Part shown: positions 25,445 to 33,186 of the stretch, one piece after another
How the letters are laid out: each line of letters starts with the position of its first letter
How positions within the stretch are numbered: position 1 is the stretch's first letter
DNA from: Thermococcus radiotolerans
GTDB taxonomy: Archaea > Methanobacteriota_B > Thermococci > Thermococcales > Thermococcaceae
Assembly (NCBI RefSeq): GCF_002214565.1
Contig: NZ_CP015106.1
Location: forward strand, 620,001 to 684,000
Length of the DNA stretch: 64,000 bases
Direction: 5' to 3'
Translations under genes and position numbers: made by a program
The notes under the pieces: generated by a model
What the model was told of the DNA's origin: nothing
Seen by the model: only the letters and a program-made list of their open reading frames with translations
Databases searched by the model: none

Positions 25445-26392
25445 TCACATGTGGGCTTTCCAGAAGCGCCTTATCGTCCCGAAGGCCTCCTCCTCTGGGG
25501 CGTAGTCCTCGGCTATCTCGGCCAGGAGCCGGTGTTCGCTGGCTCTTCCGCGGAGGGTGAATGCGCGCCTCAGCGACGGGAAGGAAGCGGCAACGGCGGC
25601 ACCCATTGAACCAATGATCGATGTAAATCCATGGGGGAAGAGCAGTTTTCCAACGAAAAAGCCCGAAGCCAAAAGCAGTGAGCCAAGGGTAAAATTGACG
25701 AACCTCTTGGGCAGGGCTATCGGGAATTCGGCGTAGGGAATCCTTCCATCAGCGCCGTCCACGTAGGCCCTGTGTGTGAGAAAGCCGTACCTGTAACTGA
25801 GACGCCATATTGGGTAGTATACGAGGCCGTCCAGGGTCACCTCAAAGCCCGTCTCGTCCAGCCCGACCCTGCCCCAGTGAAAGTAGTGCCTGGCTTCCTC
25901 CTTCAGGAGCTTCCCCACCGCCAATCTGAGCTTTTCCCTCGCCTCATCCTCGCTCAGCGTTTTCTCCACGAGCTTTCCCTTAACCCTGCCGTCGAAGTAC
26001 CTCCTCCCCCTAGTGGGCAGGGGATAGTTCATCAGCTCGTTGAAGCCATTCGCCGCGGGGACGGTAAGATAGTTGAAGAACTCGACGTTGCCGGCCCCCT
26101 CTGGAGAGAACGTCCCCGTGTAGGTCATGCCGGTGGCCTTTACGAAGAACACGTAAAAGGGTATGTAGAGCAGTTCTCGCCCAATGAGCTGAGCCTTCCA
26201 CTCGACGTCGTTGGGGGAAAGGCGCTGGAGCCTTATGAAGGACATCAGGGGCTTCCAGGGATCCTCAACTCTAAGTGGATACGTGAACGTCTTCACCTCG
26301 CCGAGCCGTATCTGGAATCCGCAGTAGGGGCAAGTCACAAGTCCCTCTTCCGCCTCGAACTCGGCACCGCAGTTGGGGCATCTGACCTTCAT
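25445..26392 (-). CDS. Zinc-ribbon protein with two C-terminal helices (paralogue B)
   Basis: 315 residues. It begins with a zinc ribbon, CPNCGAEFEAEEGLVTCPYCG. A soluble domain of about 180 residues (LLYIPFYVFFVKATGMTYTG, VYYPIWRLSYRYG) follows, then one or two hydrophobic helices at about 235-285. Its ATG overlaps the stop of the upstream gene, which has the same architecture. Function unknown. Confidence 0.7.
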   Translation of the reverse strand: MKVRCPNCGAEFEAEEGLVTCPYCGFQIRLGEVKTFTYPLRVEDPWKPLMSFIRLQRLSPNDVEWKAQLIGRELLYIPFYVFFVKATGMTYTGTFSPEGAGNVEFFNYLTVPAANGFNELMNYPLPTRGRRYFDGRVKGKLVEKTLSEDEAREKLRLAVGKLLKEEARHYFHWGRVGLDETGFEVTLDGLVYYPIWRLSYRYGFLTHRAYVDGADGRIPYAEFPIALPKRFVNFTLGSLLLASGFFVGKLLFPHGFTSIIGSMGAAVAASFPSLRRAFTLRGRASEHRLLAEIAEDYAPEEEAFGTIRRFWKAHM

Positions 26393-27423
26393 CTTTCGAC
26401 CCTCACGTCACGCGCCATCTTTCTTCCGTAGCCCTTCGCGAGCCCGAACCCGAAGTAGGCGAGCAGAGCCGGGATTATCAGGGCCAGGAGAGCCCCCTGT
26501 CTGGCGTGGGCGACGAGGTCCCAGTATTCCACGTTGCCGTATGGGGTCGTGAAGAACGCTGCCACCCCCACTCCCACCAGCGCCGCAAGGGCGTACGCCA
26601 CCTTGCGCCAGACCCTTACCGGCTCAAGAGCGAGCACTTCCTTTCCTTTGTGGCCGTCGTATGCGATGAAATAGGTTCCGCCCTCGATGTCGTAGTACAC
26701 CTTCCAGAGGGGGTAGAACACGAGGGCAAAGTCCTCGACCTCACCGCTGAACCAGAACGCCCTCATCTCCTTGTCCTTTGGAACGTGGACTTCCTTGGCC
26801 CTGTCCGATGCCCTGTCCAGAAGCGCCGCCTTTGCCTGCTCCCTTCCGAAATCGGTGTTCAGGAAGTCCGGCTCGAGTTCCTCCCACTTCTCGGGAGTGA
26901 GTTCGGATATTGGCCTTGGCTCCATAATCCTGGAGAGGGCGCGGCTTATCTCCCCCGACGCGATGTAAGCCCTCCGTTCCATCTTCCTGGCAAGCTCCTC
27001 AACAGCCACGTCGTAGACGCTCCTCCTCGCAGGGACGCAGACAATGGATTTCTCCTCAAAATTTCGGGATCTGACAACTCGCTTTGTCTTATTGCCCTCT
27101 TTGATTTTGTCCACGTACCGAACGTATCCATTTCCCTTTACCTTGCCGAACCATATCGGAACGTAGAAGCCCTCAACCTTCGCAATCTCGATCTTCCCGC
27201 GGAGGCCCAGGTAGTCCTTGTCCCTCCTCACGCGCTCCCAGAAGAGGCGCAGGATTTCCTTCTTTGGGAGGCTCTCAACAAAGAAAACGTTCTTCTCGGT
27301 GAAAATTTTGTCGTAGGAGTTGGGATAGCCGCAGTAGGGGCAGACAACTATTATATCCTCCGGCGTGGTCTCGAGGGGCGCACCGCACCGCTCGCACCTG
27401 AGGACCTCGATGATTACCACCAC
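26389..27423 (-). CDS. Zinc-ribbon protein with two C-terminal helices (paralogue A)
   Basis: 344 residues: a zinc ribbon (CERCGAPLETTPEDIIVVCPYCG), a soluble middle domain (EGFYVPIWFGKVKGNGYVRYVD, FYPLWKVYYDIEGG) and two hydrophobic helices at about 280-330. The matching YxPIW-type strands suggest it and the next gene are diverged duplicates. The start is likely GTG at 27423 or 27420, close behind a TATA-like region, perhaps with little leader. Function unknown. Confidence 0.68.
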   Translation of the reverse strand: MVVIIEVLRCERCGAPLETTPEDIIVVCPYCGYPNSYDKIFTEKNVFFVESLPKKEILRLFWERVRRDKDYLGLRGKIEIAKVEGFYVPIWFGKVKGNGYVRYVDKIKEGNKTKRVVRSRNFEEKSIVCVPARRSVYDVAVEELARKMERRAYIASGEISRALSRIMEPRPISELTPEKWEELEPDFLNTDFGREQAKAALLDRASDRAKEVHVPKDKEMRAFWFSGEVEDFALVFYPLWKVYYDIEGGTYFIAYDGHKGKEVLALEPVRVWRKVAYALAALVGVGVAAFFTTPYGNVEYWDLVAHARQGALLALIIPALLAYFGFGLAKGYGRKMARDVRVER

Positions 27424-27542
27424 TGATTGGGAGGAAGTTAAAGGTTAAAAGTTTTTGGCTCAGGCCGTCGATCCCGGGCATCCTTCACCCCAAAGGCCAA
27501 TGTCATCATCGCCGTATTCACTTCGGAGAATCCCTTAAAAGC

Positions 27543-27983
27543 TCACCTGTATCTCAGCCAGAAGTACAGCGACGCGCTCCCCACGATGATGGAAACCGCG
27601 AGCAGGAAAGCGCCGACGAACCTGGCCACGTACGAATTCTCTCCGATGGCCAGCCGCCCCATTATCAATCCAGCCGGGATCAAAAGGAGAACCGCCTTTT
27701 CCGACTTCCAAAAGAAGGCGGGAATCAGAAAAGCCCCTCCCAGAAGGTAAAGCGGATTTCCATAGTTCAGGAACAGCAGGATCGGGAGGAGAACGCCGAG
27801 AACGAGGTAGGCCTCTCCAGAACGCTTTGAGGGCCTTGAACGGTTGAGTACATGGACGCCGGCAAAGAGCACTGCAAACGCCGCCAGAAGGAGCATAAAA
27901 GAAAGCTTCCCCCCGGAATCCTGAAAGTATGCCGAGAGGCCAACGAGGACGAGGGAGAGCGCAATAAGCGCCTCACCCTTCAC
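27543..27983 (-). CDS. Hypothetical membrane protein
   Basis: 146 residues with five hydrophobic helices and no recognised motif. GTG start at 27983 behind GAGGTGAGAG. It lies 9 bases after the queE stop on the same strand and is probably co-transcribed with it. Confidence 0.6.
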   Translation of the reverse strand: MKGEALIALSLVLVGLSAYFQDSGGKLSFMLLLAAFAVLFAGVHVLNRSRPSKRSGEAYLVLGVLLPILLFLNYGNPLYLLGGAFLIPAFFWKSEKAVLLLIPAGLIMGRLAIGENSYVARFVGAFLLAVSIIVGSASLYFWLRYR

Positions 27984-27992
27984 GCTCTCACC

Positions 27993-28754
27993 TCAGAGGA
28001 CGTTGAGGTACTTGTGAACCTGGAAGCTCAGGCCGACGTTCTTTCGGCCCATGATGAGCGAAGCCTCGCGGTAGAACTCCATAAGCCTCGCCTGACTAAT
28101 CTCAATCGGCTCCCTCGGCTGAATTACGAGTGGGGCCAGGCCTTTCAGTAGCTCCGCATACCAGCGGACGTTCTCGATTTTCGTTTCCGACGTAACGACG
28201 AGCTTGGCGTAAACTTTGGCCCCGGCTTCCTTCAGAATCCTTATGCTCTCCACCTCGCGGAGAACCAGAGCCCTCCAGTCCTCCGTGGCCTTAGCCGTCT
28301 CGTCCTTTATGTCAACGCTGGCGTAGTCTGTGAGGTCGGCAACCTCTTTAATCAGCTCCGGCAAACCGCCGTGGGTTTCAAGGAAGTTGTCGAAGCCGAG
28401 GCTCCTCATCTCCTCCATGAGAGCTGTGAGCGGTTTTATCTGGAGCGTCGGCTCGCCGCCGGTGTAGCTTATCGAGTGAAGGTCGCCGGTATCGAGGCGC
28501 AGAATGGCATCAACAACATCGTCGAGCTCCGCTGGATTCGGTCGGTACTCGAACTTCCCGGTGAACGGCTCGACTTCATAGCGCCAGCGTGAAACCCGGG
28601 AGGCGTCTATGTACTCCCTGGAGTCGCACCAGACGCAGTTAAGGTCGCACCCGGCGAAGCGGACGAAAATCTGCCTCCTGCCAAAGGTAGAACCCTCGAC
28701 GCTTCCCCCCTCCCCCTGCCAGCTGTTAAAGACTTCGGCCATTACGAGTCTCAT
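27993..28754 (-). CDS. queE: 7-carboxy-7-deazaguanine synthase, radical SAM
   Basis: 253 residues. CDLNCVWC (C-x3-C-x2-C) binds the radical-SAM 4Fe-4S cluster, and SYTGGEPTLQ is the SAM-binding GGE motif. The N-terminus AEVFNSWQGEGGSVEGSTFGRRQ is typical of QueE. The enzyme makes the 7-deazaguanine precursor used for archaeosine in archaeal tRNA. The start has GAGGTG upstream; ATG at 28742 is an alternative. Confidence 0.88.
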   Translation of the reverse strand: MRLVMAEVFNSWQGEGGSVEGSTFGRRQIFVRFAGCDLNCVWCDSREYIDASRVSRWRYEVEPFTGKFEYRPNPAELDDVVDAILRLDTGDLHSISYTGGEPTLQIKPLTALMEEMRSLGFDNFLETHGGLPELIKEVADLTDYASVDIKDETAKATEDWRALVLREVESIRILKEAGAKVYAKLVVTSETKIENVRWYAELLKGLAPLVIQPREPIEISQARLMEFYREASLIMGRKNVGLSFQVHKYLNVL

Positions 28755-28763
28755 GCCAACACC

Positions 28764-29024
28764 TCACAGCTCATCCACATCAACGCCCTTCACGTGCTCG
28801 CTCACGTAGCCCTCGAGAATCTCAACCTTTACGCTCCGGTCCTCACCAGTCATGTCGGCCATCAGCTGAACTCCCCTCGCATAGTCCCAGAGGCGCCTCT
28901 TTGCCTCGTCCGTGACCCTCTCCGCCATGACGATTATCTCCCTCTCGTCGGGCCTCTCGCTCACGATCTCGATGACCCTCCTAGCATCTTCCTCGGTGAA
29001 GGTTCCCCTCTTCTTGAAGAGCAC
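28764..29024 (-). CDS. Small conserved hypothetical protein
   Basis: About 86 residues, mixed alpha/beta, acidic. The central stretch REIIVMAERVTDEAKRRLWDYARG is not a motif I recognise. GTG at 29024 has GGAGGTGG at good spacing; the open frame begins at 29033. It lies 9 bases before queE and may be co-transcribed. Confidence 0.55.
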   Translation of the reverse strand: MLFKKRGTFTEEDARRVIEIVSERPDEREIIVMAERVTDEAKRRLWDYARGVQLMADMTGEDRSVKVEILEGYVSEHVKGVDVDEL

Positions 29025-29077
29025 GGCCACCACCTCCAGCTTTAATTAAATAATCCTGTAATTCGGTGATTACATAA

Positions 29078-29578
29078 TCAGATGTATCTCATCAGCAGTT
29101 CAACGGCTTCCTCGAATATCTCCCTGTCCCTTCCATCGAGAACGCTCTCCAGATAGTGTAGGCTGACGAGGTTAAGGATTATGTAGGCGGTGTTCCTGTC
29201 CAGACCAAGGTCATAGGCCTCGTAGTAGACGATCTCCCTGCCCAAGGCATCGTTGAGCATCTCCACGAAATAGGCGATGTCTTCCACGCGGAGCTCGTCC
29301 CATTTGCTCTCCATCTCGTCGAAGTAGCGCTCCATGACCCTGAGCGTTTCAAGGTCAACCTTCAACGTTCCCTCAAAGTAGGGGAACTCACCCACGCGGA
29401 AAATCTTGACGCCCTCCTCGTCCTGGACGCCTATGTAGTCCCACAGGAGAATACCCTCTACTGGATTGTGGCCGTATTTGCTCGCCAGGTAGGAGAAGCG
29501 TTCCATTATCTCGGTCATGTCATCGAGAAACTCCTCTTCGTCGCGGAAGTGTATTATCTTGCTTATCGTTCCGGCCAT
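29078..29578 (-). CDS. Conserved hypothetical protein, acidic helical
   Basis: About 166 residues, mostly helical and acidic, with an aromatic-rich C-terminal half (EIVYYEAYDLGLDRNTAYIIL). No domain recognised. ATG at 29578 follows AGGTGCAG. A minus-strand TATA element (ccttataac) lies at about 29611-29619. Confidence 0.55.
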   Translation of the reverse strand: MAGTISKIIHFRDEEEFLDDMTEIMERFSYLASKYGHNPVEGILLWDYIGVQDEEGVKIFRVGEFPYFEGTLKVDLETLRVMERYFDEMESKWDELRVEDIAYFVEMLNDALGREIVYYEAYDLGLDRNTAYIILNLVSLHYLESVLDGRDREIFEEAVELLMRYI

Positions 29579-29707
29579 GTTCTGCACCTATGGGTGAGTT
29601 AGCCCAACCGTTATAAGGTTTTGTGCATAGGAAGAATTGCCCGACGAGTATTGGGTTGCGATGACGTCGGGACCCCCAGGGGGGCGACATCTCCACTGCC
29701 CCCCTTA

Positions 29708-29731
29708 CAAACTTTTCTGGTGAAAAGTTTG
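29708..29731. repeat. Hairpin repeat 1: CAAACTTTTC / GAAAAGTTTG
   Basis: A perfect 10-base stem with the 4-base loop TGGT. Related hairpins follow at 29987-30009 and 30080-30102. Confidence 0.6.
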
Positions 29732-29833
29732 ATCAAATAATTCTGACTGTTCATGAGGCGGGTTTTATAGTCTGTGCACTTTAAGGCAGGTAAGTTTTGT
29801 TGTTGGTTTGTTTTACAATTATGATTTAACAGT

Positions 29834-29883
29834 GGTTCACTCTCAAGAAAGGCGTCCAACGGACGCCAGAATGGGAGTGAACC
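29834..29883 (+). ncRNA. Candidate structured RNA, two-stem hairpin
   Basis: GGTTCACTCTC (29834-29844) pairs with GGGAGTGAACC (29873-29883) over 11 bases including one G-U pair. Inside, GGCGTCC (29851-29857) pairs perfectly with GGACGCC (29861-29867) around an AAC loop. Purine-rich internal loops AAGAAA and AGAAT separate the stems. A TATA-like element lies about 70 bases upstream. I see no ACA box or C/D boxes, so the RNA class is unknown. Confidence 0.4.
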
Positions 29884-29986
29884 CTTGTAAAAAGTCCAGC
29901 TTAATGTTAAACCTCCTTTTCCTATAGCAAATTTTAGAGCGCACGCATTATCCTCTGCCAGTTCGACAGGAAAAGAACTTTTTGGT

Positions 29987-30009
29987 GAAACTTTGCTGGA
30001 CAAAGTTTC
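29987..30009. repeat. Hairpin repeat 2: GAAACTTTG / CAAAGTTTC
   Basis: A perfect 9-base stem with loop CTGGA, sharing the AACTTT core and preceding TTTTGGTG with the other hairpins of this region. Confidence 0.6.
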
Positions 30010-30079
30010 AACGTCCAGATAAATTTTATAAGGGAATCTTCTATCAATCGGCGGGTTTAAAGGAACCGCGAACTTTGAT

Positions 30080-30102
30080 GAAACTTTGCCATGCAAAGCT
30101 TC
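30080..30102. repeat. Hairpin repeat 3: GAAACTTTGC / GCAAAGCTTC
   Basis: A 10-base stem with one mismatch and the loop CAT, just upstream of the rpl37Ae TATA element. Confidence 0.55.
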
Positions 30103-30178
30103 CAGGCAAAGGTTTATAAAACGTCCCCGGAAACACTCTCCAGTCGTGAAAATCGGTTGATAATTAGAGGTGATGCTC

Positions 30179-30439
30179 ATGGGAAGGACTACTAAGGTTG
30201 GTTCAGCCGGAAGATACGGTCCAAGGTACGGTCTCAAGATTAGAAGAAGGGTCGCGGCCGTTGAGGCCAAGATGAAGCAGAAGCACGTCTGCCCGGTCTG
30301 CGGAAGGAAGGCCGTTAGGAGGATTAGCACGGGCATATGGCAGTGCCAGAAGTGCGGCGCCACCTTCGCCGGCGGTGCCTACCTGCCGACCACTCCGGCC
30401 GGAAAGGTCGCCAAGCGTGTCACGGCCTCCAAGGCCTGA
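30179..30439 (+). CDS. rpl37ae: Large ribosomal subunit protein eL43 (L37Ae)
   Basis: 86 residues, [18 protein letters not shown] at the start and a C2-C2 zinc ribbon, CPVCGRKAV and [13 protein letters not shown]. It matches eL43 in length and sequence. ATG at 30179 has GAGGTGAT upstream; the frame opens at 30170. It leads the conserved cluster with rpoP, Brix and Pcc1. Confidence 0.95.
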   Translation: MGRTTKVGSAGRYGPRYGLKIRRRVAAVEAKMKQKHVCPVCGRKAVRRISTGIWQCQKCGATFAGGAYLPTTPAGKVAKRVTASKA

Positions 30440-30472
30440 CCCCTTTCCTTTGCTTAGTTTAGGGTGATAACC

Positions 30473-30622
30473 ATGGTGATGGCCGTTTACCGTTGCGCAA
30501 AATGTGGAAAGGAGGTCGAGCTCGACCTCGAAAACACCAGGGAAGTCCGCTGCCCCTACTGCGGCAGCAAGATACTCTACAAGCCCAGGCCCAGGGTGGC
30601 CAGGCGCGTAAAGGCGATCTGA
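30473..30622 (+). CDS. rpoP: DNA-directed RNA polymerase subunit P (Rpb12-like)
   Basis: A 49-residue protein beginning MVMAVYRCAKCGKEVELD, with a second pair CPYCGSKILYKPRPRV. The zinc-binding CxxC pairs and basic C-terminus match archaeal RpoP. The ATG follows GGGTGATAA, 33 bases after the L37Ae stop, in the usual archaeal order. Confidence 0.93.
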   Translation: MVMAVYRCAKCGKEVELDLENTREVRCPYCGSKILYKPRPRVARRVKAI

Positions 30623-30674
30623 TTCTTTCGTTTCGAAAGCCTTTTATCGCTTAAACGAATTTTGAGTGAGGGCT

Positions 30675-31307
30675 ATGATGCTGATAACGACTTCCCACAG
30701 ACCCACAAGGAGGACGAGGAGCTTCGGCCACGACCTAGAGAAGGTCTTCCCCAACTCGCTCTACCTGACCAGGGGAAAGAAGACCATCCAGGACCTGCTC
30801 ATGGAGGCCTACGACAGGAACTACGAGAGGCTCTTGATAGTCAACGTCTGGAAGGGGAACCCGCTCAAGATGACCTTTATCAAAGTTGACCCCGAGGACT
30901 GGGGCTACCTCGGCTACCTGTACCTCCACGGCATCAAGCTCCAGCGCGAGATCGGTTTTAGGGATATAAGGCCCATACGCGAGGAGATGCCACTTGTTGT
31001 AACTACCGCAAAGCGCGTCGGCCTCGACCACGTTGCCTTCGCCCAGGTTTTCGCCGAGCTGACCGGCGGAAAGTTCGTCCCGAGAAAGGAGCGCTCGCTC
31101 CTCGGGATAGCCGACAGGTACAACACCGACGTGCTGAGCGTCATCGAGAGGCACCCGCGCGGAATGGCGGTCAACTTCTACCGCCTGGACGTCAATAAGG
31201 AGAAGGCCGTTGGCCCGCTCATAAGCGTCAAGATATGGATAATGGAGGACGGGCGGAGATGGGACTACAAGGAAGCGATTCTGAAGCGTGGCCCATCGAA
31301 GGAGTGA
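30675..31307 (+). CDS. Brix domain protein, ribosome biogenesis
   Basis: About 210 residues. MMLITTSHRPTRRTRSFGHDLEKVFPNS is the characteristic Brix/IMP4 start (shown in two parts: LITTSHRPTRRTR, FGHDLEKVFPN). Archaeal Brix proteins act in rRNA maturation. ATG at 30675 or 30678 is likely; the open frame begins with GTG at 30666. It overlaps the Pcc1 gene by 4 bases. Confidence 0.88.
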   Translation: MMLITTSHRPTRRTRSFGHDLEKVFPNSLYLTRGKKTIQDLLMEAYDRNYERLLIVNVWKGNPLKMTFIKVDPEDWGYLGYLYLHGIKLQREIGFRDIRPIREEMPLVVTTAKRVGLDHVAFAQVFAELTGGKFVPRKERSLLGIADRYNTDVLSVIERHPRGMAVNFYRLDVNKEKAVGPLISVKIWIMEDGRRWDYKEAILKRGPSKE

Positions 31308-31528
31308 TCGAGCTCTCCTTTCCCGATGAGGAGACCGCGAGAATAGTTTACGAGAGCGTTCTGTACGAGCACGAGAGCGTGCCTTATCGGAGGAGCAGAA
31401 TAGAGTTCCTCCGCGAGGGGAACAGGGTGATAATCAGGTTCCTCGCCCGGGACAACTCCGCCCTGAGGGGCACGCTGAACTCCTATCTGAGATGGATTAA
31501 GGTTGCCATCGATGCCATAGAACCTTGA
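31304..31528 (+). CDS. KEOPS complex subunit Pcc1
   Basis: 74 residues. ETARIVYESVLYEHESVPYRRSR and ALRGTLNSYLRWIKVAIDAIE (in part) are the Pcc1 signature. KEOPS makes the t6A modification of tRNA. GTG at 31304 overlaps the Brix stop as GTGA, giving the normal archaeal Pcc1 length. Longer upstream starts would add residues that are an out-of-frame reading of the Brix end. Confidence 0.85.
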   Translation: MIELSFPDEETARIVYESVLYEHESVPYRRSRIEFLREGNRVIIRFLARDNSALRGTLNSYLRWIKVAIDAIEP

Positions 31529-31629
31529 TTCTAGACGACCCTTGATGGTTGAATTTTCCTGCATCCGGGGGCAGGTTTATATAATTCTAAAACGCAGATT
31601 GAATTATTACAGATGATGAAGGTGTCAAC

Positions 31630-32415
31630 ATGAAGTTTAGCAAAAACTTCGAACTCCCAGTGTTTTTCCTGCTGACGTTCGCTTGGTCGTGGGGCTTCTG
31701 GAGTTTGGGAGGATACACCAAAATAGCCCTCCTTCTGGCACCCTTCGGGCCCACACTCATGGCTTTCCTCCTCACCTACCTCACATCCGGAAAAGGAGGC
31801 GTAAAGGACCTTCTGAGAAAGGGTCTTAGTCTCAAATTTCCCAAGGTTTGGCTGATCCCGGCACTCCTCCTGATGCCGGCCATAATCGGGCTGTCGCTGT
31901 TGATTGCAGTTATGAGTGGAGAGCCCCTTCCCGAGACGCCACTTACTGGGAATCCCCTAACGCTTATTGTAGCGTTTTTCTATATCTTAGTCCTGGGAGG
32001 CCCCCTGGCCGAGGAGTTTGGGTGGAGAGGCTTTGCCCTCGGGAGACTGCAGACAAAGTACAGCGCTCTGGTGGCGAGTCTGATTCTAGGGGTGATATGG
32101 GGACTGTGGCATCTTCCATTATTCTACGCTGCCAATGAACTATACAAGAACGTTCCTTTCCCAGGCTTCGTCGCGGGGACAATCCTCTTTTCCATACTCT
32201 TCACATGGATATTCAACAACACCAACGGAAGCGTTTTGACCGCAATACTGCTCCACACCAGTGGGAACTGGGGCCACTTCGCCTTTCCAATAACGGCAAC
32301 CCAGTGGGGAAGCCTGTACTCCTTGATAATAAACTTCGCCGTGGTTCTTGTGATCCTCGCGGTGTGGGGAACGAAAAGCATGAAGCGAGAATCTACTCCT
32401 AGCGCAGGCCCATAA
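31630..32415 (+). CDS. CPBP (CAAX-type) intramembrane metalloprotease
   Basis: 261 residues with about eight helices. Motif 1 is EEFGWRGFALG, motif 2 is GLWHLPLFY, and motif 3 appears to be LLHTSGNWGHF, giving the Glu and His residues of CPBP proteases. It has its own TATA (ggtttatataatt, about 31574-31586) and AAGGTGT site. It interrupts an otherwise conserved translation/transcription cluster, so it is probably a later insertion. Substrate unknown. Confidence 0.85.
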   Translation: MKFSKNFELPVFFLLTFAWSWGFWSLGGYTKIALLLAPFGPTLMAFLLTYLTSGKGGVKDLLRKGLSLKFPKVWLIPALLLMPAIIGLSLLIAVMSGEPLPETPLTGNPLTLIVAFFYILVLGGPLAEEFGWRGFALGRLQTKYSALVASLILGVIWGLWHLPLFYAANELYKNVPFPGFVAGTILFSILFTWIFNNTNGSVLTAILLHTSGNWGHFAFPITATQWGSLYSLIINFAVVLVILAVWGTKSMKRESTPSAGP

Positions 32416-32473
32416 CCTTCTTAAACTCCCCCCCTTATTCTAACCCGGCATTACGATTACGGAGGTGTGTGTC

Positions 32474-32824
32474 ATGCAGAACATTCCGCCCCAGGTTCAA
32501 GCCATGCTCGGCCAGCTTGAGAGCTATCAGCAGCAGCTCCAGCTCGTCATCCAGCAGAAGCAGAAAGTTCAGCTCGAGCTCACCGAGGCAAAGAAGGCCC
32601 TGGAAGAACTTGAGAAGGTCGAGGATGGAACGGTTATCTACAAGACCGTCGGAACGCTCATCGTCAAGACCGACAAGGCCAAGGCCGTCGAGGAGCTGAA
32701 GGAGAAGGTCGAGACCCTCGAGGTCCGCCTGAACGCCCTCGAGAGGCAGGAGAAGAAGCTCAACGAGAAGCTCAAGGAGCTCACCGCGAAGATACAGTCC
32801 GCCCTCAGGCCCACCGCGGGCTGA
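32474..32824 (+). CDS. pfdB: Prefoldin beta subunit
   Basis: 116 residues. Two long coiled-coil helices flank a short beta region (DGTVIYKTVGTLIVKTDKAK), the prefoldin beta pattern. The ATG follows GGAGGTG. With prefoldin alpha, encoded elsewhere, it forms the hexameric holdase that passes unfolded proteins to the thermosome. Confidence 0.93.
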   Translation: MQNIPPQVQAMLGQLESYQQQLQLVIQQKQKVQLELTEAKKALEELEKVEDGTVIYKTVGTLIVKTDKAKAVEELKEKVETLEVRLNALERQEKKLNEKLKELTAKIQSALRPTAG

Positions 32825-32853
32825 CCTCTTCTCTTCCATTTGGAGGGATAGCA

Positions 32854-33186
32854 ATGGACGAGAGTGCCAGCGAGAGAAGGGTTATCCACATCGGCCTGCC
32901 GGAGCTGAGCGAGGAGCAGCTTATAGAGGTAGGCGAGATCGCGCAGGAGACGATAATCAAGCACGTCTTCGACGTCCTCAACAGGAGCGACGTGAAGGAT
33001 ATAGAGGTCACGATGAGGATAAACCGCGACGAGACCCTTGACCTTGAGGTTGAGGTATACCTTGAGGTACCCGTTTTCGTGAAGGTGGACGTTGAGAGTC
33101 TCATAGATGAGGCCGTTGAGGAGGCCTACGCGGCCGTTGAGAGAAAACTGAGGGAGATTGCGGATGAGGGGAAAAATAAGGCTTAA
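32854..33186 (+). CDS. DUF3194 family protein
   Basis: 110 residues with LSEEQLIEVGEIAQETI and a beta region LEVEVYLEVPVFVKVDVE. DUF3194 genes usually sit beside prefoldin beta in Thermococcales. Function unknown. It overlaps the DHH gene by 23 bases. Confidence 0.75.
   Translation: MDESASERRVIHIGLPELSEEQLIEVGEIAQETIIKHVFDVLNRSDVKDIEVTMRINRDETLDLEVEVYLEVPVFVKVDVESLIDEAVEEAYAAVERKLREIADEGKNKA

Larger units (their letters stand above)
29588..30178. other. 590-base non-coding region with structured repeats and several TATA elements
   Basis: No convincing gene: the only long open frame is antisense and runs through the L37Ae gene. It contains a minus-strand TATA for the gene at 29578 and plus-strand TATA-like elements at about 29758-29770 (gggttttatagtc), 30020-30033 (aaattttataagg) and 30110-30121 (ggtttataaaac), the last serving rpl37Ae. 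There is a two-stem hairpin at 29834-29883 and three related hairpins at 29708-29731, 29987-30009 and 30080-30102. One or more small RNAs are possible. Confidence 0.5.

Noticed and set aside
29648-29700. Box C-like GCGATGA with nearby stems, as in C/D sRNA
   Set aside because: No D or D' CTGA box at proper spacing and no second C' box.
29611-30363. Open frame of 250 residues on the minus strand covering the 590-base gap
   Set aside because: It runs antisense through the certain rpl37Ae gene, has no ribosome-binding site, and its composition tracks hairpins rather than a protein.
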